A stretch of 64,000 nt of DNA, taken from the NCBI GenBank assembly GCA_036873755.1, contig JAVTVY010039322.1, positions 104,104 through 168,103 of the forward strand, given 5' to 3'. The stretch comes from Hanleya hanleyi (taxonomy: Eukaryota > Mollusca > Polyplacophora > Lepidopleurida > Hanleyidae). Under the pieces are notes generated by a model. That model did not search any database and was not told the DNA's origin. It saw only the letters and a program-made list of their open reading frames with translations. A program made the translations under genes and the position numbers. Of this stretch, positions 44,871 to 57,796 are shown piece after piece. Positions within the stretch are counted from its first letter, which is position 1; every line of letters begins with the position of its first letter.

Positions 44871-45410
44871 CGGAAAACGGACTTTATCTCTCAAATAGAG
44901 GAAATCTCCTATCAACCCTATCCCAAAGGGGTCATATCGGTCCCCGGGCTTATCGGGGTCTAGGTGCATGGGTGGGTGCATGTAAAAGTTTCTCCAGCAA
45001 AAATATAATAAGCGGAATACGGACTTTACCCCTACAATGGGGAAAAACTCCTATCATCCCTATCCAAAAGGGCGAATATCGGCCCCCCGGGCTTATCGGG
45101 GCCTGCCGAGAGAGGTAATGTATCGTCCGTTTTCAATATTGTGCGCATGCGCAGTCTGGCCGTAGTATAGAAAGCAGGCATTTTGGGGGGTGCGTTTGAA
45201 GTAGAGACGGACCACTATGGGTCCAAATGGGTCGTGGGAGGTGTCAAAGTGAAGCTTTTGTGGGGTAGAGTCAGAATGGTGTGTTTTTTAAGTACACGTG
45301 GCGTCAATTTGCGCATGCGCAGTTGGGTGAAGTAAGTAAAGTGGTCATTTTGGGGGGTGCGTGGAGGTGTGTTTGAGATAGAGATGGGCCATTCTTGGTC
45401 CGAATGTGTA
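44871..45410 (+). repeat. Continuation of the interrupted arm fragment
   Basis: Further 'acggactttacccc' units, then two NRF1-motif units (gcgcatgcgcag near 45145 and 45312) as in 20300-20790. Confidence 0.7.
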
Positions 45411-46393
45411 CCTCCCCCCCCCCAACCTTTTTATTTTCTTCACGGGACCAAATTGATCGTGACTACCTAAATACCAAGTTTCATGCCAAGTGTCAACTTC
45501 TTCCCAGTGTTTGTTCTATCTGATTTAGCGTTAACTCCAGGACAGTCTTTGTGAATTATCAGTTTCATATGATATCCGCCTCTCTTTTTAGATAACAAAA
45601 ACCGTTAATTAGCGCCGACAATTGTCGCTTTTGTCACCCACAACTTCAAACAATTTCAACTTTGCATTGGTGCAACAACTTACGCATCGAGGAAGTGACC
45701 TTTTCATGCAGAGATGTTAGAAGTTGACTTTAACTGAAACTGACGAGAAGATAGTTTCATCTGAACATCAACATTTGAGTAAGATTTTATTCATTTTCAC
45801 CCGAAGATCTTCTCCGAAAATGCGCCAAAGAGCGTAAAATGAAGGGTAGATGGACACTCTCCAACTTTGAATAGCTTCCCCCGCGCCTGGACCATGCTGA
45901 TTAGTTGTGGCTATCGCCAGGTTGATATATAAACCGGAATCAGAGAACAGATCTATTTTCGGAGTCTCACATAATCGAAACATTCGGTTATGCTGTGTTC
46001 ATGTAGCTGCCACACGAAACCGGTAACGTGACGAGCCTGCATCGAAATCCCGTTAGATGTACGGTACTCCAACATAGGATTTGTGCTTGACCCAGCAGCT
46101 GGGGGAACAAAAACCCCTGTTCCTCCTGCTTGTTTATGAATGCTAAATAAGCGTTGGTGTATTGAGATCGGGGGGAAACATCCTGATGACTGAGCAAGAC
46201 GTTTATCTGACCTTTGTGGGTTTGCCTAAACATTCGGTAACATTGTGCCTTTTAATTCGATTCCTCTAGTAGGTGAAAAATATCTACCTCTCGGTTAAAA
46301 CCAGGTTCATGCGGCGATTTGGTATGAGAAGTTCGCCCTCTCTTTCGGTACCTCATGCTTGTCCTCGCGTTCGGTTATTTTTCTTACAGGAAA
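45411..46393. other. Intergenic, no gene seen
   Basis: No recognisable repeat or coding segment. Short open frames at 45768-45983 and 45988-46233 (-) have no domain or start-site support. Confidence 0.4.
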
Positions 46394-46575
46394 TGAATCC
46401 TTTTCCGATATCGGAAATTGCAATTCCCGATATTGGAAATAGAATTTCCGATATCGGGAATTAGAATTTCCCATATCGGAAATTCGGTGACCATATCGGG
46501 ATTTCAATTTCCGATATCGGAAATAGAATTTCCCATATCGGAAATTGTCACCGAATTTCCGATATCGGAAATGAA
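46394..46575. repeat. Array of GATATC-centred palindromes
   Basis: About nine copies of the self-complementary ATTTCCGATATCGGAAAT or one-base variants in ~180 bp, at ~18-25 bp spacing. Two copies are joined by 'ggtgac'/'gtcacc', which are themselves inverted. Each copy can pair with itself and with every other copy. Confidence 0.88.
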
Positions 46576-47279
46576 AGCTCTGGAAGCTTTACAAAACCTA
46601 GGGGTGCATTCCACACCTACTCATGTGCGGCTAAAAACAGGAATGGGTTCGGATCTTCGGCCATAAATAGATGTAAAATCTTTAACAAAAACCTTGTAAA
46701 AGTATATATTTTCTGAATGGGCACACTCGTGCCATTATTTCCATTATTTCTGTAGTCGGGTTCCACCTGAATCTCGAAACTAGAGCTATCCGGTCCTGTC
46801 CTCCATCCACCGAGAGATTTAACATGGCGGCCCTCCAGCTTGTAGAGACGATTTCGCATCAATTTTCTCTCCCCCCTTTGGCTAAACTACACCCTTTCTC
46901 TCCCTCTTTTCCCCATCAAACGAAAGCTTGTGAAAATCTAAGAGGCAGGAAATATTCCCTTTCCACCAGCAAAACACGTTATTAGGCTCTATTTCCCGAA
47001 ATAAAATTTACGGTGGGGAAGGTCACCAAGGTCGCGCAAACCAAGATGTCAGCCGCCGTACGGAAGAATTATTTACTGTGAGTCACTTCCAATATTCGAA
47101 ATATTTAGTCATATGTATACATAGTTTATATATTTTTACACTGTTCCAGCTTTTATTCTTTCTCTTTTGTATGTCACCATTTTTACTGATCGCTAATCTC
47201 TCCCTGATTAACCAAATCAGCACTCGGAAACTGGCATTTTCGGTGTTGTTGCCGTGAGTTGTGCCGTGGTCTATCCATG
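46576..47279. other. Intergenic, nothing recognised
   Basis: A possible GC-richer stretch 46740-46860 contains 'aacatggcggccctccagc'; no domain. Confidence 0.35.
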
Positions 47280-49020
47280 AATACATTTTGGTTTATTTCT
47301 TAGTTCCTTGCCTCTCCCACGACTGCACATGAATGCGAAAATGTTCTCTGGCATGTCCTATAAGTGACACCTGTCTCGATCCGTGATCAAAAGACGAAAA
47401 ACACGAAAAAATCCACCTGTATAATAACATTACATGGGGTTGTTGTTTTCCATTTCCGGGTTTGTATTTTGAGTCATTTCTTGTTTCCAAGAGTGTTTCA
47501 TTACTCCAGATCTATGCGAACATGTTCTATGACATATGTTCTAACGCAGATCAGTCTCGATCCATCGAACCATAGCCAATTAGTCGTTAAATCAATAACC
47601 GAACAACGGGGGCGTGGTCCATATACTTGTAATGTTGTGTAAAATGCATGTTTTATTTTTCGTTTATTTTTTATTTTGCTGCATGTTTGAGCCCGGAAAA
47701 AGTATCCGTAATCTTCCACTGATATATAACGTAGATGGCAAACCTGTCTCATAGTCTGTGAAACCCAAATTGTATGAAAATTCAACGCAAACAACATGTG
47801 CTATTTTTCTTTGTTTTTATTCAAAATTCATGTTTACTTTTGGGTCAAATTTATATTTCCATGCTTGATTGAGACTGGAAATGCATTGAAAAACTTCCAC
47901 CAGCATGTCCGGTAGCCCATAAGACTTTTACGTGGTCTGCCAAATCAAAATTGTGCGATTTATCAACGCGCAGCACATGTACCAAATTCATGTATTTATT
48001 ATGTAAAATGCAGGTTTGCTTTTTTCTGCAAATCCATATTTCCCTGCCTGTTTCAGATTAAAAAAGCATTAGCAAAGTTTTGATAACATGTGGCGTAGAT
48101 GATAAACCTGTCACGTAGTCCTTGAAATCCAAATTGTGCGAAAATTCAACGCAAACAACATGTACAATATTGTAGCATTTTTGTGTAATAGTCATGTTGA
48201 TTTTTGGGTCAAATTCATATTTCCTTCCTTGCTTGGGACTGGGAATGCATTGGAAAACTTCCGCCAACATGTCCCGTAGCCCATAAGACTTTCACGTAGT
48301 CTGCCAAATCAAAATTGTGCGACGCGCAGCACATGTACCAAATTCATGTCTTTGTTATGTAAAATGCAGGTTTGCATTTTTCTGCGAATTCATATTTTCC
48401 TGCCTGTTTCGGACTGGAAAGCAATCAATAAAGTTCCGCCAACATGTGTCGTACATGATAAACCTGTTACGTAGTCCGTGAAATCCAAATTGTGCGAAAC
48501 TTCAACACAAACAACATGTACTATATTGTAGTATTTTTGTGTAATAGTCCGGTTGATTTTTGGGTCAAATTCATATTTCCCTGCCTGTTTCGGACTGGAA
48601 AACCATCAGTAAACTTCTGCAAACATGTGCTGCTGCCCATAACAGTATCATGTAGTTCACAAGCCAAAAAACAGCAACATGTCACATGTATAAGCTTATA
48701 CATGTACAATGTCATATATGGCATGTTTACTTTTGAATTAATTTCATATTTCCAGTCATGGCATTTACCTGGAGAGCATTGAAAAACTTATGCAGACATG
48801 TGCCGCTGCCCGTAACTGTATCACGCAGTCCACAGACCACTTTTCCTGCAATTTACAGCGACATAGCACATATACATGTACAATGCTATGTGAATGGCAT
48901 ATGTTTACCTTTAACTTTATTTCATAGTTCCAGCCATGAACTTGATGTAAGATACAATAATCTTCTGCCAACATGTTGTAAAGTCCATAAACCTGTCACG
49001 TAGGCCATGAAGCACATAAG
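47280..49020. repeat. ~180 bp tandem array, about 9-10 degenerate units
   Basis: 'tcatatttccctgcctgttt', 'ttccgccaacatgt' and 'ccgtgaaatccaaattgtgcg' recur near 47860, 48028, 48208, 48390, 48570, 48745 and 48920. Alternate units are more alike ('cccataagactttcacgtag' versus 'gataaacctgt'), giving a ~360 bp higher-order period. Confidence 0.8.
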
Positions 49021-51147
49021 CATCAGAGTCAGTGACCCCCCCCCCCCACATTGGATATCAGCTGATTCCTCAGGAAATAAACATTACGCATGTAATGATG
49101 ACCGAGTGATACATACTGTCAATCGGTCAGATATTTTCAAGGATGCCCAGTTTTAACTTAAAACAACCATGCCCGACTTCATTCCTTCTCTCACAATAAT
49201 TGGATCTAACTTTTACAAAACCTGCAGCCCCCAATAGCTCCTGGATCTAAACCACATAAATGAAGGGATCTAGTTTATCGGTGCTATGGCAAAAATATCA
49301 TGTAGAATGGGATTGTGTGGATAATATCAGATTCATGAAAGTTGAAGTCCTGCAGCATGCTCCACAAATATCATCAAAGGTCATACAACTTTCTGGTCTG
49401 CGCCAGTGTGGATCTATACTTGTTCTTTTTTTTCTTTTTTTTTACAAAATTATCTCCCTTGACCAGGTGAGGATTTAGCTTCTAGAAACAAAGACTTCAT
49501 TTCCTGAGTACCATGGTGTTATATATTGTTATGATTGGCTTAACTTTAGCTGCTGAAGATATTTCTAATTTGAGGATACTGGGCAATCATACTAAATTTA
49601 TTTTCATAACTTCATTTATTTTCACAATAAGCAACATAATCGAGATTAGCAAGTGAAGTTTTACAACATAATATAATACGCATCATGGATCTCCTTCAGT
49701 TTAATGTAGACATATATACCCTTGGATATCTGTTACCCTGATTCAGTCATAATATTGTCTGTATTATATTGATGTCGACAAGGAATATACATAATTATTT
49801 GATAGTATTATTAATTGTATGTTGTTTATGATTAACATGAACTTTTTATTCGCTGGAATCCAGCCATTTGTTCCATATGGGCAATATTCTCATCAGCCAT
49901 CACCATTCAATATGAATGCCATACATGTACAAGTCCATGGTAATTGATACATTATCGTGAGGGTGACCTGTAACACCAGTATACAAAATTATTCCGAGCT
50001 CATTTAATCAGCACATGATGCTGAGACATATCAGAACGAAGTGTCGGTAAAATCATATGTGTTTTGTAGAGGATTCTGTCAATGAGGATGCTATACTGCA
50101 CACATACAAAATATGAAGTGTTGATGTGTAGGGCCTATAGCATAAAATCACAAGCAAGTTGGTAAAACTAGGCACACAGGGTCTCATTTCTGCCGCTAAA
50201 GTGTTGATTTGGGTGGGGGTGTCCTCTCATGGGGAGGTGTGGGTGGGAAGGGGCCTATTGTCTCAAGCAGTATTCCAGGTTTTCCATCAATATACTCTAT
50301 TCCATACCCCAATATTTCAAGCACGTGAAATCAAAGAAATATTATTTGCGGGGAATGTGACTTCCACATCCCTAGCTGGACATGCTAGTGGGGAACCCTC
50401 AATCTCACGTCAATTACCATTGGTGAAGTTCATGTCAACAAATGCAAAATTGAGCTTGGCATCCGGCCCTATGTTATTCAGTGATGTACTATTCCCCTAC
50501 TGACCCTGTTGCCTCGACGGAGGTCTTTGCGCTCATTCAGCGCTTGTTAAACTATATGTTTCCTTATATTTATTCATGTTCATGGATGTTGAAAAGGTGC
50601 ATGTTCTTCTGCACTGGGTATCGCACAAGCTATCTACTATGGTGTTTTCGATCTGTTGTCACGGTCGCCATGGTCGCGGTGCTTAAGTGATCTGATTGGT
50701 CAATATGTGCAGGATGCCGCTGTGTGTCGTTGATCCCGATACACTGCCCAAGCGGACCAGGGGTTATATCTATCATACAGATAGAGATACCCCTGGTTTT
50801 AGCGAGGATGTGCTCAGTTATGCAGTCACTGACCCGCGGTCAGCACGATGTCTATGACTCATTTTGTTTTCATATAGAAAGCCAATTTAGGTCTAGCCCT
50901 CGAACAACTACAACCATCTAAACAATTTATTCTTTTAACTTTACATATATATGGGAAATCAGGTTTTCCAAGTGAATAAGTTTGGAGTTGCAAAAACGGA
51001 CTTACCATGGTTGAGCCACGTTACGGATGACGAAGTTCGCGCACGTCAAATGATGGGCCTCAGTCCTGGAGCGAATCGCACAAATAACGTTTCCGACCAT
51101 CATACCATTACCACATAAAACAAGTAGACTCTGTGTATGGAACTTAC
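49021..51147. other. Intergenic with no supported gene
   Basis: A 114-codon frame at 50159-50503 (+) is unrecognised. A hairpin 'ccaggggt...acccctgg' lies at 50757-50797. If the exon at 51148-51199 is real, its downstream exons should lie here on the minus strand. Confidence 0.35.
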
Positions 51148-51199
51148 CATAGGCTGCAAATGCCAACAATATCAAAACGCAGTATGTTGAGCTAGCCAT
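51148..51199 (-). CDS. Probable first coding exon with signal peptide
   Basis: ATG at 51197-51199 (MASSTYCVLILLAFAAY), then the consensus donor TATG|GTAAGTTCC. Seventeen residues with a hydrophobic core and small residues before the junction fit a secretory signal peptide, ending in a phase-1 intron. A second donor-like CATG|GTAAGTCC lies at ~51003-51009, but the candidate exon before it does not keep the right phase. The product is unknown. Confidence 0.5.
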
Positions 51200-52648
51200 T
51201 GTGTGATAGTGAAGTGCGTTCTATGATGCTCTTTCCTGTCTTCCACACTGACTGCCAATAAAATTTTCCTCACGGTTCATTTTACCGAGCTATGGGAATT
51301 CCCCTTTTCATAACACAATTGTTTACGTATATTCCATCCTCTCCCAGGAGGTCCGATAAGTTATACTGCGGTTCGCAGTTAGCGGTTAGCTATTCAGAGT
51401 TAGAGTCGAGGGACCAGCAAGTATTTGCTTCAAATAGTACTTTGCGCTACGGTCCTTTTACCCCTGTAGGGCCAGGGGTCTCGCCATTATTTGCAGGATT
51501 CTTGCAGAAATCAAGAACTGTTCTATCTAACTGTTTTATTGATCGCAAAACGTATATTTATCGTGAAACAAGGGCGTAGACAAGTTGTCAAGTTGGGGGG
51601 TGTCTTGAAAGTGGAGTGAGTCTGTGTCGCAGCGTAGCAATTTTTTTTTGAAAATTGATCGTAAATTGGCGCTCACTGGGGGCATTTGAGCGGTGTAAGA
51701 TTGTGACAATTGAACTTTTAATTTTCACCAAAAATGTCTGCGATCGCCAGAAAAATAGTCATAGAAATAGTCATGACTATTATGAATATTCATAAGATGA
51801 ATTGATCATTCAATTAGAGAATTCATATACTTCGGGTTCAGGTAAGATTGTATACCGGGTACCTTTATTTCTAGGATTTGCGATTAGTTGCGAGTTCGTA
51901 TATCTCGTGCTTATGAGTAAAGAAATACTGAACAAATGACTGGGAAACTGAATTGAAATAGAGAACACGTTTAGAGAAAAAGTTTGGAAAATATTCTGCT
52001 CAGCCATGGAGGTACATGTAGAAAGACTTGACCCCCATGGCTCAACCAACTTGTTATGTCTTTTCGTCCAAATAGCCTAGGTGTACCATTTAGGTCTATT
52101 GCACGATATTTGATAGCACACTATATTCTCTTCTCGTTGGAGGTCGCACGAGAATCGAGCCCATGTTCAATCTATTGCTTTGGTTTACTGATCGATTGCA
52201 ATCTTACACTGGCGGTGATCAGGTTACTTCCCCTGGAGATACAATTGAAAAAGATACGTGATAAGAAACAATCATTCTTTCTGTTTCTTTGGTTATTTGT
52301 TGTTCTTTTTTTTCCGCTGACAAAATTTGGTATTGCGTATGTTCGTGGATGATGCCACCGTTCGATAGGGCTTTGGATGGAGCTGTCCTCATGGGCGTCG
52401 CCAGGATTTCTTGAGAGGGGTCGTTTCCTATGCTTACTTGTTAGAGAGCCCATCACATTGGATAATAACATATGGGTGGGCGATGAAGGGGGGTCGTTCG
52501 CACCCAACGACCCCCCCCCCCCCGCCAAACGCTTTTTGTCCTCCGTGAGACGGAGACTATCGCGTCCATCAATGTTCATGCAGCTGCAGTGCTCTCCGCT
52601 GGGACTAGTAGCTCTGAGCTCAGGCGGAGACACCGCGACCTCTCCGCT
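51200..52648. other. Intergenic, upstream region of the duplicated locus
   Basis: Contains a poly-C tract near 52510. Minus-strand frame 52172-52663 is unsupported by any domain. Confidence 0.35.
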
Positions 52649-53100
52649 GGCATCAGTACACAATTAATCACTTCCGGGTCGGTGCCCACGATCTACATTG
52701 TTTAGAAATTTGAGAGCAGATCTTTATGGATTTTATGAGCTGCGATTTTTCAGCATTTCTGATACATTTGATATTTCAACTTGCAGATGAGTCTTCAAAC
52801 TGTACTTCCTGGTGTTGATTTGGGCCACTTTGAAAAAAGCATGGTGGATGAAGACATGATCAGTGAAGGGTGAGAAGGCTCCCTGTTTACAAATCGAATG
52901 ACATTCTGTAGCATCAATCAGCTGTCAGTGGCGGTAATTTGAAATTTCCATGGTCAACATCTGTCAAGACTTCCACTGGTAATGTCGCACAAGGTAAATA
53001 TTGACATGCCAGGTGGATTTATGCATTGTGAATTTTCTGGATTTTTGCCGATTTTTAACGCTAATACATAACAAGTAACAGAATTAATTGTGTACTGATA
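52649..53100 (+). repeat. Segmental duplication block A
   Basis: Nearly identical to 57135-57597 (offset ~4485 bp). Starts with 'ggcatcagtacacaattaat', contains an ETS-like cacttccggg (52671-52680) and an exon-like segment (52787-52869), and ends at 'gtgtactgatac'. Confidence 0.93.
52787..52869 (+). CDS. Exon-like segment, copy 1 (putative first coding exon)
   Basis: Preceded by a pyrimidine-rich acceptor (atttcaacttgcag) and followed by GAAGG|GTGAGA. The ATG opens 27 codons (MSLQTVLPGVDLGHFEKS...), phase-2 end. Joined to the exon-like segment at 54850 the frame stays open and in phase. The CACTTCCGGG motif ~110 bp upstream suits a TATA-less promoter with a non-coding first exon. The protein family is not recognised. 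Confidence 0.45.
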
Positions 53101-55109
53101 CCTGTCACACGACATTTTCACATTTGACCAGAGAACTTTAAATCGTCACTGTGGCTACAGTTTTTACTGGATCAGCCCAATTTTTTCCATGATGACTCCT
53201 GAACTAAGTTCAAATATTAGGGTTGTTTCAAATTTATGTTATTAAATTATTAATAAAATAAAATAAAAATTTTAATTAATTTTAATAATTTTTTTAATTA
53301 TTAAAATTATTTTTTTTCTTGCTAAGTGTGGTTGAAATAAATATCATACTGATAATGCTGGCTAACATCTCTTGTATTGCTGTGCCATTTCTGCGACAAA
53401 ATTGAGACCTTTTGGAGCAAATATAGGCAAAAAATGACTGATTTGTCAGTACTAGGGCCAAATAGTCAATGCCAAATATGACGAGGTTCATTTAACACAG
53501 CTGGTAATTATGAGCAAATGAACTTTCAAGATACAATAAAATGTAAATGGAAGAAAGGAAATTCACATAGATACAATTACATGCTTTTTTTCAAAATCGC
53601 GACCTCAGTTCAAATCTTCAATGCTTCAAATCATTTATGCATTAATTCACTTTATATCAGTCTAAAACCACATGAAATTAATACTAATTATATCACCTGT
53701 AAAAACTCAGATGTTTGTTCCACACACAAAGAATTTCCAAAATGCCTTTTGCATTTGTAACTTTAATGAGACAAATAAAATCTGATTAACTGAGTCAACA
53801 GTTAATCTGACTGTTGAGGGTTTCTCATTGTTGTGTGTTTATTGTCAGTCACATTTGCATCATAGCAAATACTTTCTCTTCATTCCATTTTCACTATCTC
53901 CAGGACTATAAGTATGTAATTCTCTTTCATATTCATATCAGAGATCTTGTAGGTAGCAAGAAACATGGATTACAGGCACCAAATATTAGCAAGCCCCATA
54001 CAACCCTCTCCCCCCCCACACACACACATCAACTCTGGGAATTTCGCACAGTGTGACTCAGAGGTATGCCTCCAACTCTGTTGGAAGATAGGCCTTTCTC
54101 ACTGTAAGTTGCCACTTTAATCTTTCACCAAACAGTTAACAGTTTAAGTTAGGCAACTTCCAGCTGTCCTCATCTTTCATGGTTGTTAATGTAGCAGAGA
54201 TCAGCAAATGACCATCAGATATGTTGTCATTGAAGTTTATTCCTTTTTTTCTTCTATGTTGTGACAAGTGTTGCCTGTTTGCAGACATTGCATTCATGGA
54301 CTTGAAATCTGACACAGAATATATTCCTCAATGTTATTTAGGAGTTTTCTCAGTAATAATAACTGTTTACAAGTAATATGTGCATCTTTCTAATTACTGC
54401 CAGCAAGATCTTGATGAGATGTAGATCCATCCAATTGAACTGACATATATTCTCTATATGGGAGTTGTGTATACCATAAACACCTCTGTGTTATATTTTG
54501 GTATGTGTTGTGTACACATTTGTGTATCTTGCTGTCACTTATTACAGGATTAAACATGTCTTTGATCTTTGTATCAACATCAAATTTAAATCCCATTTGA
54601 TAGATTACTGGGATGACCCACTGATTACATGGAGAAGTTAACCACTGCCATGAAGGAAATTTTTACCAAATGTAGCCTAAATGAGCAGGTTGAAAACAAA
54701 TTATGTTTTGACACATTTTGAATTTAAGTTTTCTTTATTTTTAAACTTTAATTTGAATAATTTCATAAAAAAATGAATTAAAATAATAAAAAAATAATTA
54801 AAAATAGTGTTTAACATATCTAGTTAATGCTTTATACTTCTTTTTATAGGCAGAAGGATTGTCGACTTGGTGCTTTTTACCAGATGGAAAAATATGTACA
54901 GGTTAGTGAGATATTGTACTTTTTACTTGTACCTCAGTCTTAAGTCATATGGGGCAAACTGAGGGGAAATTATAAAGGGGGTACCCTTGGTATATAGGCT
55001 GTAAAATCTCTATCTGTGCATAGTTTTATCTGTGCCTTCTCAAGAATGTTTGGGGATGGGTATGGTTTGTTCAGATGAGAGCATTCCTTATTTTAACAAT
55101 GGTTCCATT
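53101..55109 (+). repeat. Segmental duplication block B
   Basis: About 98% identical to the adjacent block 55110-57130 (offset 2009 bp) over its whole length, including AT-rich tracts and the exon-like segment at 54850-54901. Confidence 0.95.
54850..54901 (+). CDS. Exon-like segment in block B
   Basis: Bounded by ctttttatag|G and ACAG|gttagtg. 52 nt; after a phase-2 upstream exon it reads QKDCRLGAFYQMEKYVQ and ends in phase 0. Another frame is also open, so coding status is uncertain. Confidence 0.35.
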
Positions 55110-57130
55110 CCTGTCACACGACATTTTCACATTTGACCAGAGAACTTTAAATCGTCACTGTGGCTACAGTTTTTACTGGATCAGCCCAATTTTTTCCATG
55201 ATGACTCCTGAACTAAGTTCAAATATTAGGGTTGTTTCAAATTTATGTTATTAAATTATTAATAAAATAAAATAAAAATTTTAATTAATTTTAATAATTT
55301 TTTTAATTATTAAAATTATTTTTTTTCTTGCTAAATGTGGTTGAAATAAATATCATACTGATAATGCTGGGTAACATCTCTTGTATTGTTATGCCATTTC
55401 TGCGACAAAATTGAGACCTTTTGGAGCAAATATAGGCAAAAAATGACTGATTTGTCAGTACTAGGGCCAAATAGTCAATGCCAAATATGACGAGGTTCAT
55501 TTAACACAGCTGGTAATTATGAGCAAATTAACTTTCAAGATACAATAAAATGTAAATGGAAGAAAGGAAATTCACATAGATACAATTACATGCTTTTTTT
55601 CAAAATCGCGACCTCAGTTCAAATCTTCAATGCTTCAAATCATTTATGCATTAATTCACTTTATATCAGTCTAAAACCACATGAAATTAATACTAATTAT
55701 ATCACCTGTAAAAACTCAGATGTTTGTTCCACACACAAAGAATTTCCAAAATGCCTTTTGCATTTGTAACTTTAATGAGACAAATAAAATCTGATTAACT
55801 GAGTCAACAGTTAATCTGACTGTTGAGGGTTTCTCATTGTTGTGTGTTTATTGTCAGTCACATTTGCATCATAGCAAATACTTTCTCTTCATTCCATTTT
55901 CACTATCTCCAGGACTATAAGTATGTAATTCTCTTTCATATTCATATCAGAGATCTTGTAGGTAGCAAGAAACATGGATTACAGGCACCAAATATTAGCA
56001 AGCCCCATACAACCCTCTCCCCCCCCCCCCACACACACACATCAACTCTGGGAATTTCGCACAGTGTGACTCAGAGGTATGCCTCCAACTCTGTTGGAAG
56101 ATAGGCCTTTCTCACTGTAAGTTGCCACTTTAATCTTTCACCAAACAGTTAACAGTTTAAGTTAGGCAACTTCCAGCTGTCCTCATCTTTCATGGTTGTT
56201 AATGTAGCAGAGATCAGCAAATGACCATCAGATATGTTGTCATTGAATTTTATTCCTTTTTTTCTTCTATGTTGTGTTTTGACAAGTGTTGCCTGTTTGC
56301 AGACATTGCATTCATGGACTTGAAATCTGACACAGAATATATTCCTCAATGTTATTTAGGAGTTTTCTCAGTAATAATAACTGTTTACAAGTAATATGTG
56401 CATCTTTCTAATTACTGCCAGCAAGATCTTGATGAGATGTAGATCCATCCAATTGAACTGACATATATTCTCTATATGGGAGTCGTGTATACCATAAACA
56501 TCTCTGTGTTATATTTTGGTATGTGTTGTGTACACATTTGTGTATCTTGTTGTCACTTATTTCAGGATTAAACATGTCTTTGATCTTTGTATCAACATCA
56601 AATTTAAATCCCATTTGATAGATTACTGGGATGACCCACTGATTACATGGAGAAGTTAACCACTGCCATGAAGGAAATTTTTACCAAATGTAGCCTAAAT
56701 GAGCAGGTTGAAAACAAATTATGTTTTGACACATTTTGAATTTAAGTTTTCTTTATTTTTAAACTTTAATTTGAATAATTTCATAAAAAAATGAATTAAA
56801 ATAATAAAAAAATAATTAAAAATAGTGTTTAACATATCTAGTTAATGCTTTATACTTCTTTTTATAGGCAGAAGGATTGTCGACTTGGTGCTTTTTACCA
56901 GATGGAAAAATATGTACAGGTTAGTGAGATATTGTACTTTTTACTTGTACCTCAGTCTTAAGTCATATGGGGCAAACTGAGGGGAAATTATAAAGGGGGT
57001 ACCCTTGGTATATAGGCTGTAAAATCTCTATCTGTGCATAGTTTTATCTGTGCCTTCTCAAGAATGTTTGGGGATGGGTATGGTTTGTTCAGATGAGAGC
57101 ATTCCTTATTTTAACAATGGTTCCATTCCT
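55110..57130 (+). repeat. Segmental duplication block B'
   Basis: Tandem direct copy of 53101-55109. Differences are single-base changes, a few-base indels and a longer poly-C near 56020. Confidence 0.95.
56868..56919 (+). CDS. Exon-like segment in block B'
   Basis: Identical to 54850-54901, with the same acceptor and donor. Kept without change while surrounding intron-like DNA differs slightly. Confidence 0.35.
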
Positions 57131-57134
57131 GACA

Positions 57135-57597
57135 GGCATCAGTACACAATTAATCACTTCCGGGTCGGTGCCCACGATCTACATTGTTTAGAAATTTGAG
57201 AGCAGATCTTTATGGATTTTATGAGCTGCGATTTTCAGCATTTCTGATACATTTGATATTTCAACTTGCAGATGAGTCTTCAAACTGTACTTCCTGGTGT
57301 TGATTTGGGCCACTTTGAAAAAAGCATGGTGGATGAAGACATGATCAGTGAAGGGTGAGAAGGCTCCCTGTTTACAAATCGAATGACATTCTGTAGCATG
57401 CACCAATCAGCTGTCAGTGGCGGTAATTTGAAATTTCCATGGTCAACATCTGTCAAGACTTCCACTGGTAATGTCGCACAAGGTAAATATTGACATGCCA
57501 GGTGGATTTATGCATTGTGAATTTTCTGGATTTTTGCCGATTTTTAACGCTAATACATAACAAGTAACAGAATTAATTGTGTACTGATACCCGCTGT
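57135..57597 (+). repeat. Segmental duplication block A'
   Basis: Direct copy of 52649-53100, placed after B' rather than before it, giving the order A-B-B'-A'. Confidence 0.93.
57272..57354 (+). CDS. Exon-like segment, copy 2
   Basis: Identical reading frame and splice borders to 52787-52869. In this copy no block B follows, so it has no visible partner exon downstream. Confidence 0.4.
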
Positions 57598-57796
57598 TGA
57601 CAGGGTTGTTTTGAAAAGTTGCACTATGGGGCCATATATCTGATACAGAAATTATAAAGCCTGCACATGTGGGCTTTACAGCCGTAGGCTCAACTGAAGA
57701 GAGAGCAGCCATCTGTATCAGTACATCATATCTTGAGTCATATAATAGGCCCTATCGATCTTTGCAGTCTACACGTATTAATTATGTTATAAATAG
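57598..57796. other. Short intergenic stretch between block A' and palindrome
   Basis: No recognisable gene; 'ctgtatcagtacatc' echoes the block A start 'catcagtacac'. Confidence 0.35.

Noticed and set aside
44415..44981. 188-codon minus-strand frame
   Set aside because: Lies within the 'gaccttgacc' tandem element and its GGACGGAC tail. Repetitive translation without a domain.
52172..52663. 163-codon minus-strand frame antisense to the start of block A
   Set aside because: Runs through a homopolymer tract, has no domain and no support as an exon. Only its first few residues lie in the duplicated block.
54660..54690. Exon reading EKLTTAMKEIFTKCSLNEQ before the 54850 segment
   Set aside because: An in-frame TGA lies just upstream and no AG acceptor is available between it and the ATG. 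Kept only as a note; the 52787-to-54850 join works better in phase.
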